From positions 20,192,982 through 20,256,981 of the forward strand of contig OY744604.1 of the NCBI GenBank assembly GCA_963556255.1: DNA of 64,000 bases. Reading direction: 5' to 3'. This document shows positions 19,801-29,659 of this stretch, in pieces. Made by a program: the position numbers and the translations under genes. Positions within the stretch are counted from its first letter, which is position 1, and each line of letters opens with the position of its first letter. Under the pieces are notes generated by a model. The model saw only the letters and a program-made list of their open reading frames with translations, was not told where the DNA came from and did not search any database. The DNA is from Allolobophora icterica. Its lineage: Eukaryota; Annelida; Clitellata; Crassiclitellata; Lumbricidae.

Positions 19801-22441
19801 ATTTGATTCTAGGAAGAATCAACTCTACTTTCAACTTGTCCTAGGAGGAATGAACTCCCGAGTCATTTGGTCCTAACAAGAATGGACTCCCCTTTCAGTT
19901 TATCCTATGAAGAATAAACTCCCCGAATCATTTGGTCCTAGGAAGAATCAACTCCCCTTTCAATTTGTCATAGGAGGAATGAACTTCCCGAGTCATGTGT
20001 CCTAGGAAGAATGAACTCCCCTTTCAGTTTATCCTAGGAAGAATTAACTCCCCGAGTCATTTGGTCCTAGGAAGAATGAACTCCCCTTTCAGTTTATCCT
20101 AGGAGGAATCAACTCCCCTTTCAATTTTTCCTAGGAAGAATAAACTCCCCGAGTCATTTCGTCCTAGGAAGAATGAACTCCCTATCAATTTGTCCTATGA
20201 GGAATTAACTTCCCGAGTCATTTGGTCCTAGGAAGAGTGGACTCCCCTTTCGGTTTATCCTAGGAGGAATCAACTCCCCTTTCAATTTTTCCTAGGAGGA
20301 ATGAACTCCCCGAGTCATTTGGTCCTATGAAGAATGGACTCCCCTTTCAGTTTATCCTAGGAAGAATAAATTCCCCGAGTCATCTGGTGCTAAGAAGAAT
20401 CAACTCCCCTTTTAACTTTTCCTAGGAGGAATGAACTCCCAGAGTCATTTGGTCTTAGGAAGAATGGACTCCCCTTTCAGTTTATCCCAGGAAGAATAAA
20501 CCCCCCGAGTCATTTGGTCCTAGGAAGTATCAACTCCCCTTTCAATTTGTCCTAGGAGGAATCAACTCCCCGAGTCATTTGGTCCTAGGAAGAATGAACT
20601 CCCCTTTCATTTTATCCTAGGAAGAATAAACTCCCCGAGTCTTTTGGTTCTAGGAAGAATTAACTCCCCATTCAGTTTATCCTAGGAGGAATAAACTCCC
20701 CGAGTCATTTGGTCCTAGGAAGAATCAACTCCCCTTTCAGTTTATCCTAGGAAGAATCAGCTCCCCTTTTCGATTTTTCCTAGGAGATATGAACTCCACG
20801 AGTCATGTGGTCTTAGGAAGAATCAACTCGCCTTTCAATTTTTCCTAGGAGGAATGAACTCGACAAGTCATTTGGTCCTAGGAAGAATGAACTCCCATTT
20901 CAATTTGTCCTAGGAGGAATTAACTCCCCGAGTCATTTGTCCTAGGAAGAATGGACTCCCCTTTCAGTTTATCCTAGGAAGAATCAACTCCCGAGTCATT
21001 TGGTCCTAGGAAGAATGAACTCCCCTTTCAGTTTATCCTAGGAAGAATAAACTACCCCAGTCATTTGGTCCTAGGAATAATGGACCCCTCTTTCAGTTTA
21101 TCCTAGGAAGAATAAACTCCCCGAGTCATTTGGTCCTAGGAAGAATGAACTCCCCTTTCAAATTGTCCTAGGAGGAATTAACTCCACGAGTCGTGTGGTC
21201 CTAAGAGGAATGAACTCCCCTTTCAGTTTATCCTAGGAAGAATTAACTCCCCGAGTCAATTGGTCCTAGGAAGAATGAACTCCCCTTTCAGTTTATCCTA
21301 GGAAGAATAAACTCCCCCAGTCATTTGGTCCTAGGAATAATGGACCCCTCTTTCAGTTTATCCTAGGAAGAATAAACTCCCCGAGTCATTTGGTCCTAGG
21401 ACGAATGAGCTCCCCTTTCAGTTTGTCCTAGGAGGAATTAACTCCCCGAGTCATGTGGCCCTAGGAAGGATCAACTCCCCTGTCAGTTTGTCCTAGAAGG
21501 AATAAACTCCCCGGGTCATTTGATCCTAGGAATAATGAACTCCCCTTTCAGTTTATCCTAGGAAGAATAAACCCCCGAGTCATTTGGTCCTAGGAAGAAT
21601 CAACTCCCCTTTCAATTTGTCCTAGGAGGAATCAACTCCCGAGTCATTTGGTCCAAGGAAGAATCAACTCCCCATTCAATATTTCCTAGGAAGAATTAAC
21701 TCCACTGGAGTGTCTAATCACTAGCAGGAGTGCTTTAGTCCTAGTAACAATGCACTCCACTTTTCAGTTGTTCCTAGGAAGAATGAACTCCCCTTTCAGT
21801 TTATCCTAGGAAGAATAAACTCCCCGAGTCATTTGGTCCTAGGAAGAATGAACTCCCCTTTCAGTTTATCCTAGGAAGAATAAACTCCCCGAGTCATTTG
21901 GTCCTAGGAAGAATGAACTCCCTTTCAACTTGTCCTAGGAGGAATTAACTCCCCGAGTCATTTGGTCCTAGGAAGAATGGACTCCCCTTTCAGTTTATCC
22001 TAGGAAGAATCAGCTCCCCTTTCAGTTTTTCCTAGGAGGAATGAACTCCACGAGTCATGTGGTCCTAGGAAGAATCAACTCCTTTTTCAATTTTTCCTAG
22101 GAGGAATGAACTCGACAAGTCATTTGGTCCTAGGAAGAATGAACTCCCCTTTCAATTTGTCCTAGGAGGAATTAACTCCCCGAGTCATTTGGTCCTAGGA
22201 AGAATGGACTCCCCTTTCAGTTTATCCTAGGAAGAATCAACTCCCCTTTCAGTTTATCCTAGGAAGAATAAACTCCCCCAGTCATTTGGTCCTAGGAATC
22301 ATGGACCCCTCTTTCAGTTTATCCTAGGAAGAATAAACTCCCCGAGTCATTTGGTCCTAGGAAGAATGAACTCCCCTTTCAATTTGTCCTAGGAGGAATT
22401 AACTCCCCGAGTCATGTGGTCCTAGGAAGGATCAACTCCCC
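16895..22441. repeat. Right satellite arm of the giant element
   Basis: The same 32-33-bp half-units as the left arm, but inverted (GTCCTAGGAAGAATNAACTC type). The arm is interrupted by the LTR retrotransposon at 22442 and resumes at 28922. It includes a larger repeat of about 2.2-2.3 kb: the marker GATTCTAGGAAGAATC recurs at 17461 and 19805, and CTTTTCGATTTTTCC at 18541 and 20766. Confidence 0.95.
18290..18354. repeat. Near-terminal module copied inside the satellite arm
   Basis: CACTGGAGTGTCTAATCACT and the following GCAGGAGTGCTTTAG occur here and again at 19480, 21703 and 29151. The copy at 29151 lies close to the right tip of the giant element. The module breaks the regular unit pattern, so its internal copies suggest that array expansion dragged tip-proximal sequence inward. 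Confidence 0.75.
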
Positions 22442-22873
22442 TGTCGCGGTCGACTCCTTCGATCGCAACGACGAACCAACGAAGGAACTATTAAAAGATC
22501 TTTATTTAAAAATAAAGTCGATTAAGTGTAGAGTAAGTCAACTCGTCTATCAAATATCACAATCGTAGACAGCACACAGGTTGGCTGGTCTCGATTGAAC
22601 GTTATACGATCAATGTTTCAACGTTTACAAATCTTCGTCAAAAGGACCTTAATGTACATCAGGTCTATCTTATATAGAGTTCTCCCGGATTCCAGAACGT
22701 TCTGTGACGTCACTGTACTTTTCCCTGGAAAGTCCTACTGAACACGTATATCCTTGTTGCATGCAACGAATTAATGTTGACAGCTTGCTGCAGAATTTTC
22801 CGTGCGTTGTAAACAAGCTTGTTGACGCGTCGGTTTTCTTCCCTTGATGCATGCACCCGCGTAGACCACGACA
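22442..22873 (-). repeat. 3' LTR of the Gmr1-like element
   Basis: Direct repeat of 28490-28921, same length and no difference that I could see. In element orientation it begins TGTCGTGGTC and ends GACCGCGACA. Confidence 0.95.
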
Positions 22874-22887
22874 TTCCCTCCGCCCTC
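22874..22887 (-). other. Polypurine tract
   Basis: On the minus strand GAGGGCGGAGGGAA lies directly before the 3' LTR, the expected position for the plus-strand primer of reverse transcription. Confidence 0.8.
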
Positions 22888-23068
22888 AGATGATGACACG
22901 TCTTCAGCACCATCCCGAACGGGTCATCACAATCAAGCCGGGCCTCCAGACTCCATCTCGACACAGCATATACAAACAAAACAAAACACATCAGTTAGTC
23001 AATTTATCTATACAATTTGCGGGCTCGATCCTTGTGTGTCGGGCCATTTCCCCCCTTCACCATCCGAG

Positions 23069-26000
23069 TCACAACCGAGAGAGGAAATCAGCCACCGTGT
23101 TCTGACGTCCAGGACGATATCGAAAGTCCACGTTAAACTCTTGCAATGCTAACGCCCAACGAGTCAGTTTCGCACTCTTAGGGCTTGCATCTGTGAGATA
23201 AGACAAAGGATTATGATCTGAATAAATGATTATCTTTGATAAGAATATCCATGACTTGAATCGTTTAAGTGCCCAAATTACTGCGAAAGCCTCTCTCTCA
23301 ATTGTAGACCAATGCATCTGTGTATCTGTAAGTTTAAGACTAGCAAAAGCAATTGGTTTTTCTTGACCTTCTTCGGTCCACTGAAACAAGCAACACCCGA
23401 CCGCGGTGGCACTTGCGTCAACACTTAAACCAAATTCCTTAGTGAAATCAATGGTATGCAACTGTGTAGCTTTACTGAGATCATCCTTTAACTTATCTAG
23501 TGCTTCTTGATGCTTTTGCTCCCAAGGCACCTTCGTAGGTATGTTATCTCGTGTCAAATCAGTTATTACCCGTGCTTTTTCAGCTAAAGCAGGTATAAAA
23601 TTTCGAAAGTAACTGAAAAAACCCATAACCTTTCTAACGTCTTTCTTTGTTGTTGGAGGATGGATATCATTGATCGTAGCGATCTTACCTGGATCAGGTT
23701 CAATACAACCTGACCCTACTATATGGCCAACAAACTTTATTTTGTTTTGTGCAAAATTACATTTTCTTAAATTCAAAGTGAGTCCTGCTTCCTCAATAGT
23801 TTGCAAGAATTTCTCTAGATGTTCTAAATGGTCATTCCAATTCATTGAAACCACTGCCATATCATCGACGAATGGTTCGGTAAAACTTCGCACTGGATGT
23901 AAAACTTGGGTCATAGCACGAATAAAGGTATTGCTAGCGGACTTGAGTCCAAACGGCATTCTTGTGAACTCAAAAAGTCCTGCATCACATACGAATGCCG
24001 TAAGCCATCGATGTTCTTTCCGAACTGGAATTTGCCAATACCCCGATTTCGCGTCGAAAACACTAATAAACTTTGCCCGTCCCACCTTTTGTAAGACGTC
24101 AGCAATGTCTGGGGTCAGGTAACAATCACCTAGAGAATATTTGTTAACATGGCGATAATCAATTGCCAATCGAACGCCATTTTGACCTTTGGGTCCCTTT
24201 AAAACGCAAACTACCGGACTGGCCATTTCACTTTTCGATGGTCGAATGATGTCTAATGCCAACATTTCTTCTATCTGGCGTTGTACTTCAGGTTTAAGTA
24301 GCTCAGGTACTTTATATGCCCTTAAACGCTTAGGAGTGAAATCATGAGTTATCTTAATTTCATGTTCTAATACTGGACAATACCCAGGTTTATCCACAAA
24401 TACTGCCGTGTGCCGATCCAAAACTTCAAAAAGTTGCTTCTGTTCCTCTTGCGAAAGATGCGCTATAATCAGAGGATCAATTCGCTTACTCGGGCTTATT
24501 TGTTCACGTTCTTCCTGATCTACAACCTCTACTATACCAAATTCTTCATCTTGATCAACAATTACTGAACAGCTATTGATCATCGCTTGTTCGAGTCGTT
24601 CATGGTATCGCTTGATCTTATTTGCGTGTAAATGTCTTTGTTTTCCCTCTATTTCTACTATATAAGAATATGGGGATTTAACCTTGACTACGGTAGCAGG
24701 TCCTTGCCATCGACTATAAAATTTAGAACTACCAAAATCTGGTGCTAATACTGCTACTTTATCTCCAACTTCGTATTTTCTGTCAGTACTACGCAAGTTA
24801 TAATAATCTGCATACCGCTTTGTTTCTATATCACTATAGTAATCTGCATAAACTTTCGCGAATTCGAGGTTTTCCTTCAGTGATTGGAGATACTCTTCGG
24901 GTGATTTACCTAAGTTAAGAGGTACTTTTCGTTCGCCAGCCCACGATTCCTTCAACACACTAAGTGGACCCCGAGGAAGAGTTCCATAAACCATAGTGAA
25001 TGGCGAAATATGAGTCGTGCCTGAAGGTTTTTCTCTAAGGCTCCACAGAACAAACGGTAACAATTGGTGCCATCCACGAGGATCAGATTGAGCAAGCTTA
25101 AAGATCATGGTTTTCAAGCTTTGGTTGCATCTTTCAACCAATCCAGCTGCCTCAGGATGTCCAGGGGTATTAAATCTGGGACTACAACCCATTCGCCGCA
25201 AGAATTCTTTCGTCAAACGACTGGTAAAGTTGGTACCACAATCAGAACTGATGATCCTTGGAATAGAAAAAGTTGTAAAAACTTGCAACAGAGCTTCACA
25301 AACTCCCTTTGCATTCAGCGATCTAAGAGGATACGCCATCGGCCAACGAGAAAATTTGTCCACCAGAACCAAAGCATAATTGTACTGGGGTTTCGATTTG
25401 TTGGATTCTCCAGTCACTACCATAGGGCCAATACAATCCATATTTAGATGGTTAAAACAGAGTTCATCCGCCCTCGGAATAGGAGTGATCGGGACTCGAT
25501 CTGCCACTTTAACTGGAGTTCTTAGTTGACAAATTTGACAAGACGCACAATATTCGCGAATCCTCTCATCCATTCTTGGAAACCAAAAGTTTAATTTGAT
25601 CCTGGCTCTCGTTGCCTTAAAAGCCATGTGCCCAGCACATGGGGCATCGTGTGCTACTCGCAAGACAACCTCGATTCTATCTTCCGGTAAACATAATTGA
25701 TTAACCTTATGTCCCATAATTTCCCCTTTGTGGTACAGGAGGTTATTATCTATAAAGAAATTATTTTTATTCTGTCTCGCTTGTTGCCAGCAAGATATAA
25801 GATTGTGACAATTCTGTTGCTCACGCAATAAAGTATCATTATTCGCTACTCCCTCATCAGACTTGAACTCTGTTGACTCAACATCAAGAAAATTATCTGA
25901 ATCATCAACTAGTTGCTCCTGAGAATATTCATTCACTTCTGACGGCAAGGATTCGTTGCTGTTACTTTTCTCGATATTAACTTCTAAGTTATCTTCTTCT

Positions 26001-27964
26001 GCCCCTTTATTTATTTGTACACATCGATCTACGCCAGCTACCATCACTACATATTGCGAACTATCCCTTAATAGGTCCACAACATGGGGTGTCAAAATAA
26101 CCCGTTCATTTAGTTCAGGGACTGCAGCGAACATGACGCACAAAGATGGCGCAATGTTCGTCGTTCCTTCCATTGAATTAGCTAATTTCATTTGTAGGTA
26201 TACTACATCTGCCTTACATCCTTCTCCCTGAAAACCAATTATATTAATCCGTTTAATCACGGGTAAGTTTAGTGACTCAATTAATTTCTTATCAATACAA
26301 CAAATTTCTGCTCCTGAATCAGATAATGCTGGCTGAGAAGGGAGATCTTCAATCTGTACATTGATATACGACCTCTCTTGTAATCCATCAATACTATTCT
26401 CGTATACCCTTACAGCAGTTTCCAACCCTATTGGTTTAGAATTATCCAATAAATTCCCTCGCTTTACCTGTTCAGGTATCTCATGCAACACGTTGACCTT
26501 CTCAACAACTAAGTCGATCACTTCTTCAGTTGGGTTCCCAAATATACAAGTACTCACCTTTTTAGAACTTGGTTTGGTCTGGCACTCCCTTGCCCTATGA
26601 CCCTTCTGATGACATAGGAAACAGAGACCCTTTACCTTGGCCTCCTCCTGAGACACCCTCGCACCTATCTTGGCTTCACCCCTTATTTCCGGTTTGGGAG
26701 ACTTGGGTTGAGCTGTCTGGTTATTGACTTGAACATGTGGTTGACCTTTCGTCCAATTGTTATACTTCGGTGTCGGATGACTACGGCACACTAAGTCATT
26801 CCCACCATCATGCGACGCTACATAAATGTCAGCCGCATTAGCTATGTCTTCACAGCTCAACCACTCCTCTTTTTCTTGGGCCAAGATATAATCTAAACAA
26901 GCCTTCGACAAGGACTCCTTAAGCCGATCCGCAACCAATAAACTTACAAGTTTATCAAACTCATCAGTTATCTTTCTACTTTTCAAATAATACATAAGAG
27001 CCACACGCAATTTGGATGAATAGATCGTAAATGATTCGTCCGATGCTTTGTGCAACGACCAAAATCGGGCTCTAAGATTTGAAGGGCTTATCTTAAACTC
27101 CCGTAGCAAAAACTCCTTCAGGAATTTGTAGTCATGGAGCTGTGCCTCAGTAAGGCGCATGGTTAATGCCTTAGCTCTTTCACTTAAAATGGCTAGCAAT
27201 AATTTTGCTCTAACATCTTCATCCACCTCATACACATTAAACAAACCATCCAAGTGATCAAAGAAACCTGGAATTTCTATAGGGTCGGAAGGAAATTTCC
27301 AAAGAATATTCTTGAGGGCATCACTATAACGCTTAGTACGACTTGCTAAAGAATCTCTAACATTTCGTTCTTCCTGCTTTTCCTTCCTCTCCCTTTCTTC
27401 TTTCTCTTTCCGTTCCTTCTTTTCTCTTTCTTCTTTCTCTTTCCGTTCCTTCTTTTCTTCCTCTCTCCTCTTTTCCTCCCTTTCTTCCTTCTCCTTCCGT
27501 TCCTCCCTCTCTCTTTCTTCCTTCTCCTTCCGTTCCTCCCTTTCTCTTTCTTCCTTCTCCTTCCGTTCCTCCCTTTCTCTTTCTTCCTTCTCCTTCCGTT
27601 CCTCCCTTTCTCTTTCTTCCTTCTCCTTCCGTTCCTCCCTTTCTCTTTCTTCCTTCTCCTTCCGTTCCTCCCTTTCTCTTTCTTCCTTCTCCCTTTGTTC
27701 TTTCTTTTGTTCTTCATATTTACGGATTTCGAACTCCAGACGGCGCTTCTGCAGCTCGTAATCCACTCCTGTTGGAGATATTGGACTACCCTTAAATTCC
27801 TCTTCCTCTTTTCCAATCTCCATGGCCCATTCTTCCATTAATTGATTTCGATCCCATGACATAACATCATCTTCGTCCCTTCCTGCCTTCATAAGATACA
27901 CCCTAAGGCGCTCAGACGACATTTTGCGAATATTCGCTTGCATCTCTGTTGTCAACGCTTCCAT
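23069..27964 (-). CDS. Gag-Pol polyprotein, Gmr1-type (Gag-PR-IN-RT-RNase H)
   Basis: One frame of 1631 codons from the ATG at 27962-27964. Residues about 90-165 are a highly charged Glu/Arg/Lys repeat. About 210-400 is a Ty3-type Gag. A zinc knuckle C-x2-C-x4-H-x4-C lies near 447-461 and a protease DSGAE near 547. Integrase follows, with the HHCC finger at about 770-812, catalytic Asp in NMDCIGP near 843, Asp in SSDCGTNF near 907 and Glu in LVERC near 943. The reverse transcriptase comes next, with FVDD near 1365, then RNase H with SVDASA near 1515 and DHNPL near 1585. Integrase before reverse transcriptase is the reverse of normal Ty3/gypsy order and is the defining feature of Gmr1 elements. 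No stop separates gag from pol. All catalytic residues I looked for are present, so the copy may be active. No envelope frame is seen. Confidence 0.95.
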   Translation of the reverse strand: MEALTTEMQANIRKMSSERLRVYLMKAGRDEDDVMSWDRNQLMEEWAMEIGKEEEEFKGSPISPTGVDYELQKRRLEFEIRKYEEQKKEQREKEEREREERKEKEEREREERKEKEEREREERKEKEEREREERKEKEEREREERKEKEEREREERKEKEEREEKRREEEKKERKEKEEREKKERKEKEERERKEKQEERNVRDSLASRTKRYSDALKNILWKFPSDPIEIPGFFDHLDGLFNVYEVDEDVRAKLLLAILSERAKALTMRLTEAQLHDYKFLKEFLLREFKISPSNLRARFWSLHKASDESFTIYSSKLRVALMYYLKSRKITDEFDKLVSLLVADRLKESLSKACLDYILAQEKEEWLSCEDIANAADIYVASHDGGNDLVCRSHPTPKYNNWTKGQPHVQVNNQTAQPKSPKPEIRGEAKIGARVSQEEAKVKGLCFLCHQKGHRARECQTKPSSKKVSTCIFGNPTEEVIDLVVEKVNVLHEIPEQVKRGNLLDNSKPIGLETAVRVYENSIDGLQERSYINVQIEDLPSQPALSDSGAEICCIDKKLIESLNLPVIKRINIIGFQGEGCKADVVYLQMKLANSMEGTTNIAPSLCVMFAAVPELNERVILTPHVVDLLRDSSQYVVMVAGVDRCVQINKGAEEDNLEVNIEKSNSNESLPSEVNEYSQEQLVDDSDNFLDVESTEFKSDEGVANNDTLLREQQNCHNLISCWQQARQNKNNFFIDNNLLYHKGEIMGHKVNQLCLPEDRIEVVLRVAHDAPCAGHMAFKATRARIKLNFWFPRMDERIREYCASCQICQLRTPVKVADRVPITPIPRADELCFNHLNMDCIGPMVVTGESNKSKPQYNYALVLVDKFSRWPMAYPLRSLNAKGVCEALLQVFTTFSIPRIISSDCGTNFTSRLTKEFLRRMGCSPRFNTPGHPEAAGLVERCNQSLKTMIFKLAQSDPRGWHQLLPFVLWSLREKPSGTTHISPFTMVYGTLPRGPLSVLKESWAGERKVPLNLGKSPEEYLQSLKENLEFAKVYADYYSDIETKRYADYYNLRSTDRKYEVGDKVAVLAPDFGSSKFYSRWQGPATVVKVKSPYSYIVEIEGKQRHLHANKIKRYHERLEQAMINSCSVIVDQDEEFGIVEVVDQEEREQISPSKRIDPLIIAHLSQEEQKQLFEVLDRHTAVFVDKPGYCPVLEHEIKITHDFTPKRLRAYKVPELLKPEVQRQIEEMLALDIIRPSKSEMASPVVCVLKGPKGQNGVRLAIDYRHVNKYSLGDCYLTPDIADVLQKVGRAKFISVFDAKSGYWQIPVRKEHRWLTAFVCDAGLFEFTRMPFGLKSASNTFIRAMTQVLHPVRSFTEPFVDDMAVVSMNWNDHLEHLEKFLQTIEEAGLTLNLRKCNFAQNKIKFVGHIVGSGCIEPDPGKIATINDIHPPTTKKDVRKVMGFFSYFRNFIPALAEKARVITDLTRDNIPTKVPWEQKHQEALDKLKDDLSKATQLHTIDFTKEFGLSVDASATAVGCCLFQWTEEGQEKPIAFASLKLTDTQMHWSTIEREAFAVIWALKRFKSWIFLSKIIIYSDHNPLSYLTDASPKSAKLTRWALALQEFNVDFRYRPGRQNTVADFLSRL
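27480..27690 (-). repeat. 36-bp minisatellite inside gag
   Basis: About five to six near-perfect copies of a 36-bp unit encode EREREERKEKEE-type repeats. They form a long, highly charged and probably helical stretch near the Gag N-terminus. The array is in frame, so changes in copy number would not break the protein. Confidence 0.9.
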
Positions 27965-28467
27965 TTTTACAAACAGTCAGTCAACAACAATCAACAAAAA
28001 AAAACAGACACCACGCGGCAAACCCGCCACACAAAAGGAAAATTCCACAACCCAAAGTGCAACTATGCAGTATCCAAAGAAGTACACTCGCCAAGTACGC
28101 AAAAACTATACAAGCTCACGCAAGTCTGGCCTCGATCACAACAATGGATCAAATTTCAAAGAAATAATCAGCAGATATTGAAAGAGAAATAATGGCTGCC
28201 TCCCACTCGGCTGCAACTCCACTCTCTTTTCTCCTTCTCAGCCACGACAACACCTAGGATCTTACCCGTATGTTGACTGCTGTCTTCTGCTGTCTCAGCC
28301 GAACGACGCACTTCGTCCGTCCGACTGTCGTATGCCGATTCACCCGTCTCCCACGGTAGAAAGGCGTCTCGATCCGCTCGCTGTCTGGAACAGACCGTCT
28401 CTTGATCCTCCGGGTTGACTCCTTCCTCCGCCGGCTCGCGTCTTCTTCACCGGATCCAACACCGATG

Positions 28468-28485
28468 ATCCCACCGCTGCCACCA
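28468..28485 (-). other. Candidate primer binding site
   Basis: Four bases inside the 5' LTR, the minus strand reads TGGTGGCAGCGGTGGGAT. It starts with TGG, as needed to pair with the CCA end of a tRNA. I cannot name the tRNA without a comparison set. Confidence 0.6.
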
Positions 28486-28489
28486 ATAA

Positions 28490-28921
28490 TGTCGCGGTCG
28501 ACTCCTTCGATCGCAACGACGAACCAACGAAGGAACTATTAAAAGATCTTTATTTAAAAATAAAGTCGATTAAGTGTAGAGTAAGTCAACTCGTCTATCA
28601 AATATCACAATCGTAGACAGCACACAGGTTGGCTGGTCTCGATTGAACGTTATACGATCAATGTTTCAACGTTTACAAATCTTCGTCAAAAGGACCTTAA
28701 TGTACATCAGGTCTATCTTATATAGAGTTCTCCCGGATTCCAGAACGTTCTGTGACGTCACTGTACTTTTCCCTGGAAAGTCCTACTGAACACGTATATC
28801 CTTGTTGCATGCAACGAATTAATGTTGACAGCTTGCTGCAGAATTTTCCGTGCGTTGTAAACAAGCTTGTTGACGCGTCGGTTTTCTTCCCTTGATGCAT
28901 GCACCCGCGTAGACCACGACA
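28490..28921 (-). repeat. 5' LTR of the Gmr1-like element
   Basis: Upstream LTR in element orientation. It contains the candidate TATA box (28717-28726) and AATAAA-type signals in its distal part. Confidence 0.95.
28717..28726 (-). promoter_or_regulatory. Candidate TATA box of the LTR promoter
   Basis: CTATATAAGA on the minus strand, roughly in the middle of the 5' LTR. The same site in the 3' LTR is at about 22669-22678. Confidence 0.5.
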
Positions 28922-29309
28922 TCCCCTGTCAGTTTGTCCTAGAAAGAATAAACTCCCCGAGTCATTTGATCCTAGGAATAATGAACTCTCCTTTCAGTTT
29001 ATCCTAGGAAGAATGAACTCCCCGAGTCATTTCGTCCTAGGAAGAATCAACTCCCCTTTCAATTTACCCTAGGAAGAATAAACTCCCGGAGTCATTTGGT
29101 CCTAGGAAGAATCAACTCCCCATTCAATATTTCCTAGGAAGAATTAACTCCACTGGAGTGTCTAATCACTAGCAGGAGTGTTTTAGTCCTAGTAACAATG
29201 CACTCCACTTTTCAATTGTTCCTAGTAAGAATTAACTCCCGAGTCAATATATCCTAGGATAAATAGACCCGGGAGTGTTTAAAAGGGGGAGTCTATTCAA
29301 CCTACTACA
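28922..29309. repeat. End of the right satellite arm and right tip of the giant element
   Basis: The 32-33-bp units resume after the LTR element and give way to the near-terminal module at 29151. The tip, with CCCGGGAGTG and GTCTATTCAACC, mirrors the left tip at 9578-9660. Confidence 0.85.
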
Positions 29310-29313
29310 CCGG

Positions 29314-29655
29314 CGGTGCTTTGAGGGCTTGGCTACGCTATGCCTGCGGAATTTCTGCTGTCCCACTTCATGTGCGCGGCGTCATTGCTCTCTCCGCTCA
29401 GCTGCGCAAGCTAAACTTATTGTTCCCCGCGCACAGACAGCCATACATGCAGCAGCGCCGTGCCTTCTCTGTGGCTGCCTCATGACCTGGAATGGGCTTC
29501 CTAGCACGTTCCGCCAAATAGCGACTGGTCATTTCACCTCGTTTCTTACTGTTCTGAAAACAGCGTTGTACGACCGTGGCTGGGCTAGGAGTGCTCCTGA
29601 GTAAGCAACTTCAAGGGGCGCTTTATGAAACTGCTCAATGATAATAAGAACTTAA
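29314..29655 (+). pseudogene. Non-LTR reverse transcriptase C-terminus, right fragment
   Basis: It continues the frame of 9403-9577 across the giant element: RRCFEGLATLCL, then LRSAAQAKLIVPRAQTA, WNGLPSTFR and LYDRGWARSAPE with a stop at 29602-29604. This is the usual C-terminus of CR1/L2-type ORF2. A GCGCTTTATGAAAC 3' UTR with a short ATAATA tail follows. The relic is 5'-truncated and sits inside hAT copy A. Confidence 0.75.
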
Positions 29656-29659
29656 TAAT

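Larger units (their letters stand above)
22442..28921 (-). mobile_element. Young Gmr1-like Ty3/gypsy LTR retrotransposon
   Basis: Two 432-bp LTRs (TG...CA ends) flank a 5.6-kb interior whose coding strand is minus. The 5-bp duplication TCCCC lies at 22437-22441 and 28922-28926. The interrupted satellite unit continues correctly on the far side. The two LTRs look identical by eye, and the single gag-pol frame is unbroken. Both point to a very recent insertion, after the satellite arm had formed. The domain order with integrase before reverse transcriptase defines the Gmr1 type. Confidence 0.95.
9578..29309. mobile_element. Giant terminal-inverted-repeat element with satellite arms
   Basis: The left tip begins TGTAGGAGGCTGAATAGAC and the right tip is its inverted complement with two mismatches in the first 25 positions. 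CCGG flanks both sides (9574-9577 and 29310-29313), and the reverse-transcriptase frame outside closes exactly when one CCGG is removed. That supports a 4-bp target duplication. Inside, two arrays of 32-33-bp units containing CCTAGG run in opposite orientation and flank a core with a broken transposase-like gene. A piggyBac-like MITE, a non-LTR relic and an LTR retrotransposon have since inserted. Without them the element would be about 10.4 kb. I cannot place it in a named superfamily. Confidence 0.8.

Noticed and set aside
11411..22441. CRISPR-like regular repeats
   Set aside because: Units are contiguous variants of each other without unique spacers, and the DNA is animal nuclear.
22670..22852. 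60-codon frame, identical at 28718-28900
   Set aside because: Lies inside the LTRs and is identical only because the LTRs are.
27346..27816. Arg/Lys-rich frame opposite in phase to gag
   Set aside because: Overlaps the gag minisatellite in another frame. The gag frame has the Ty3-type domain order.
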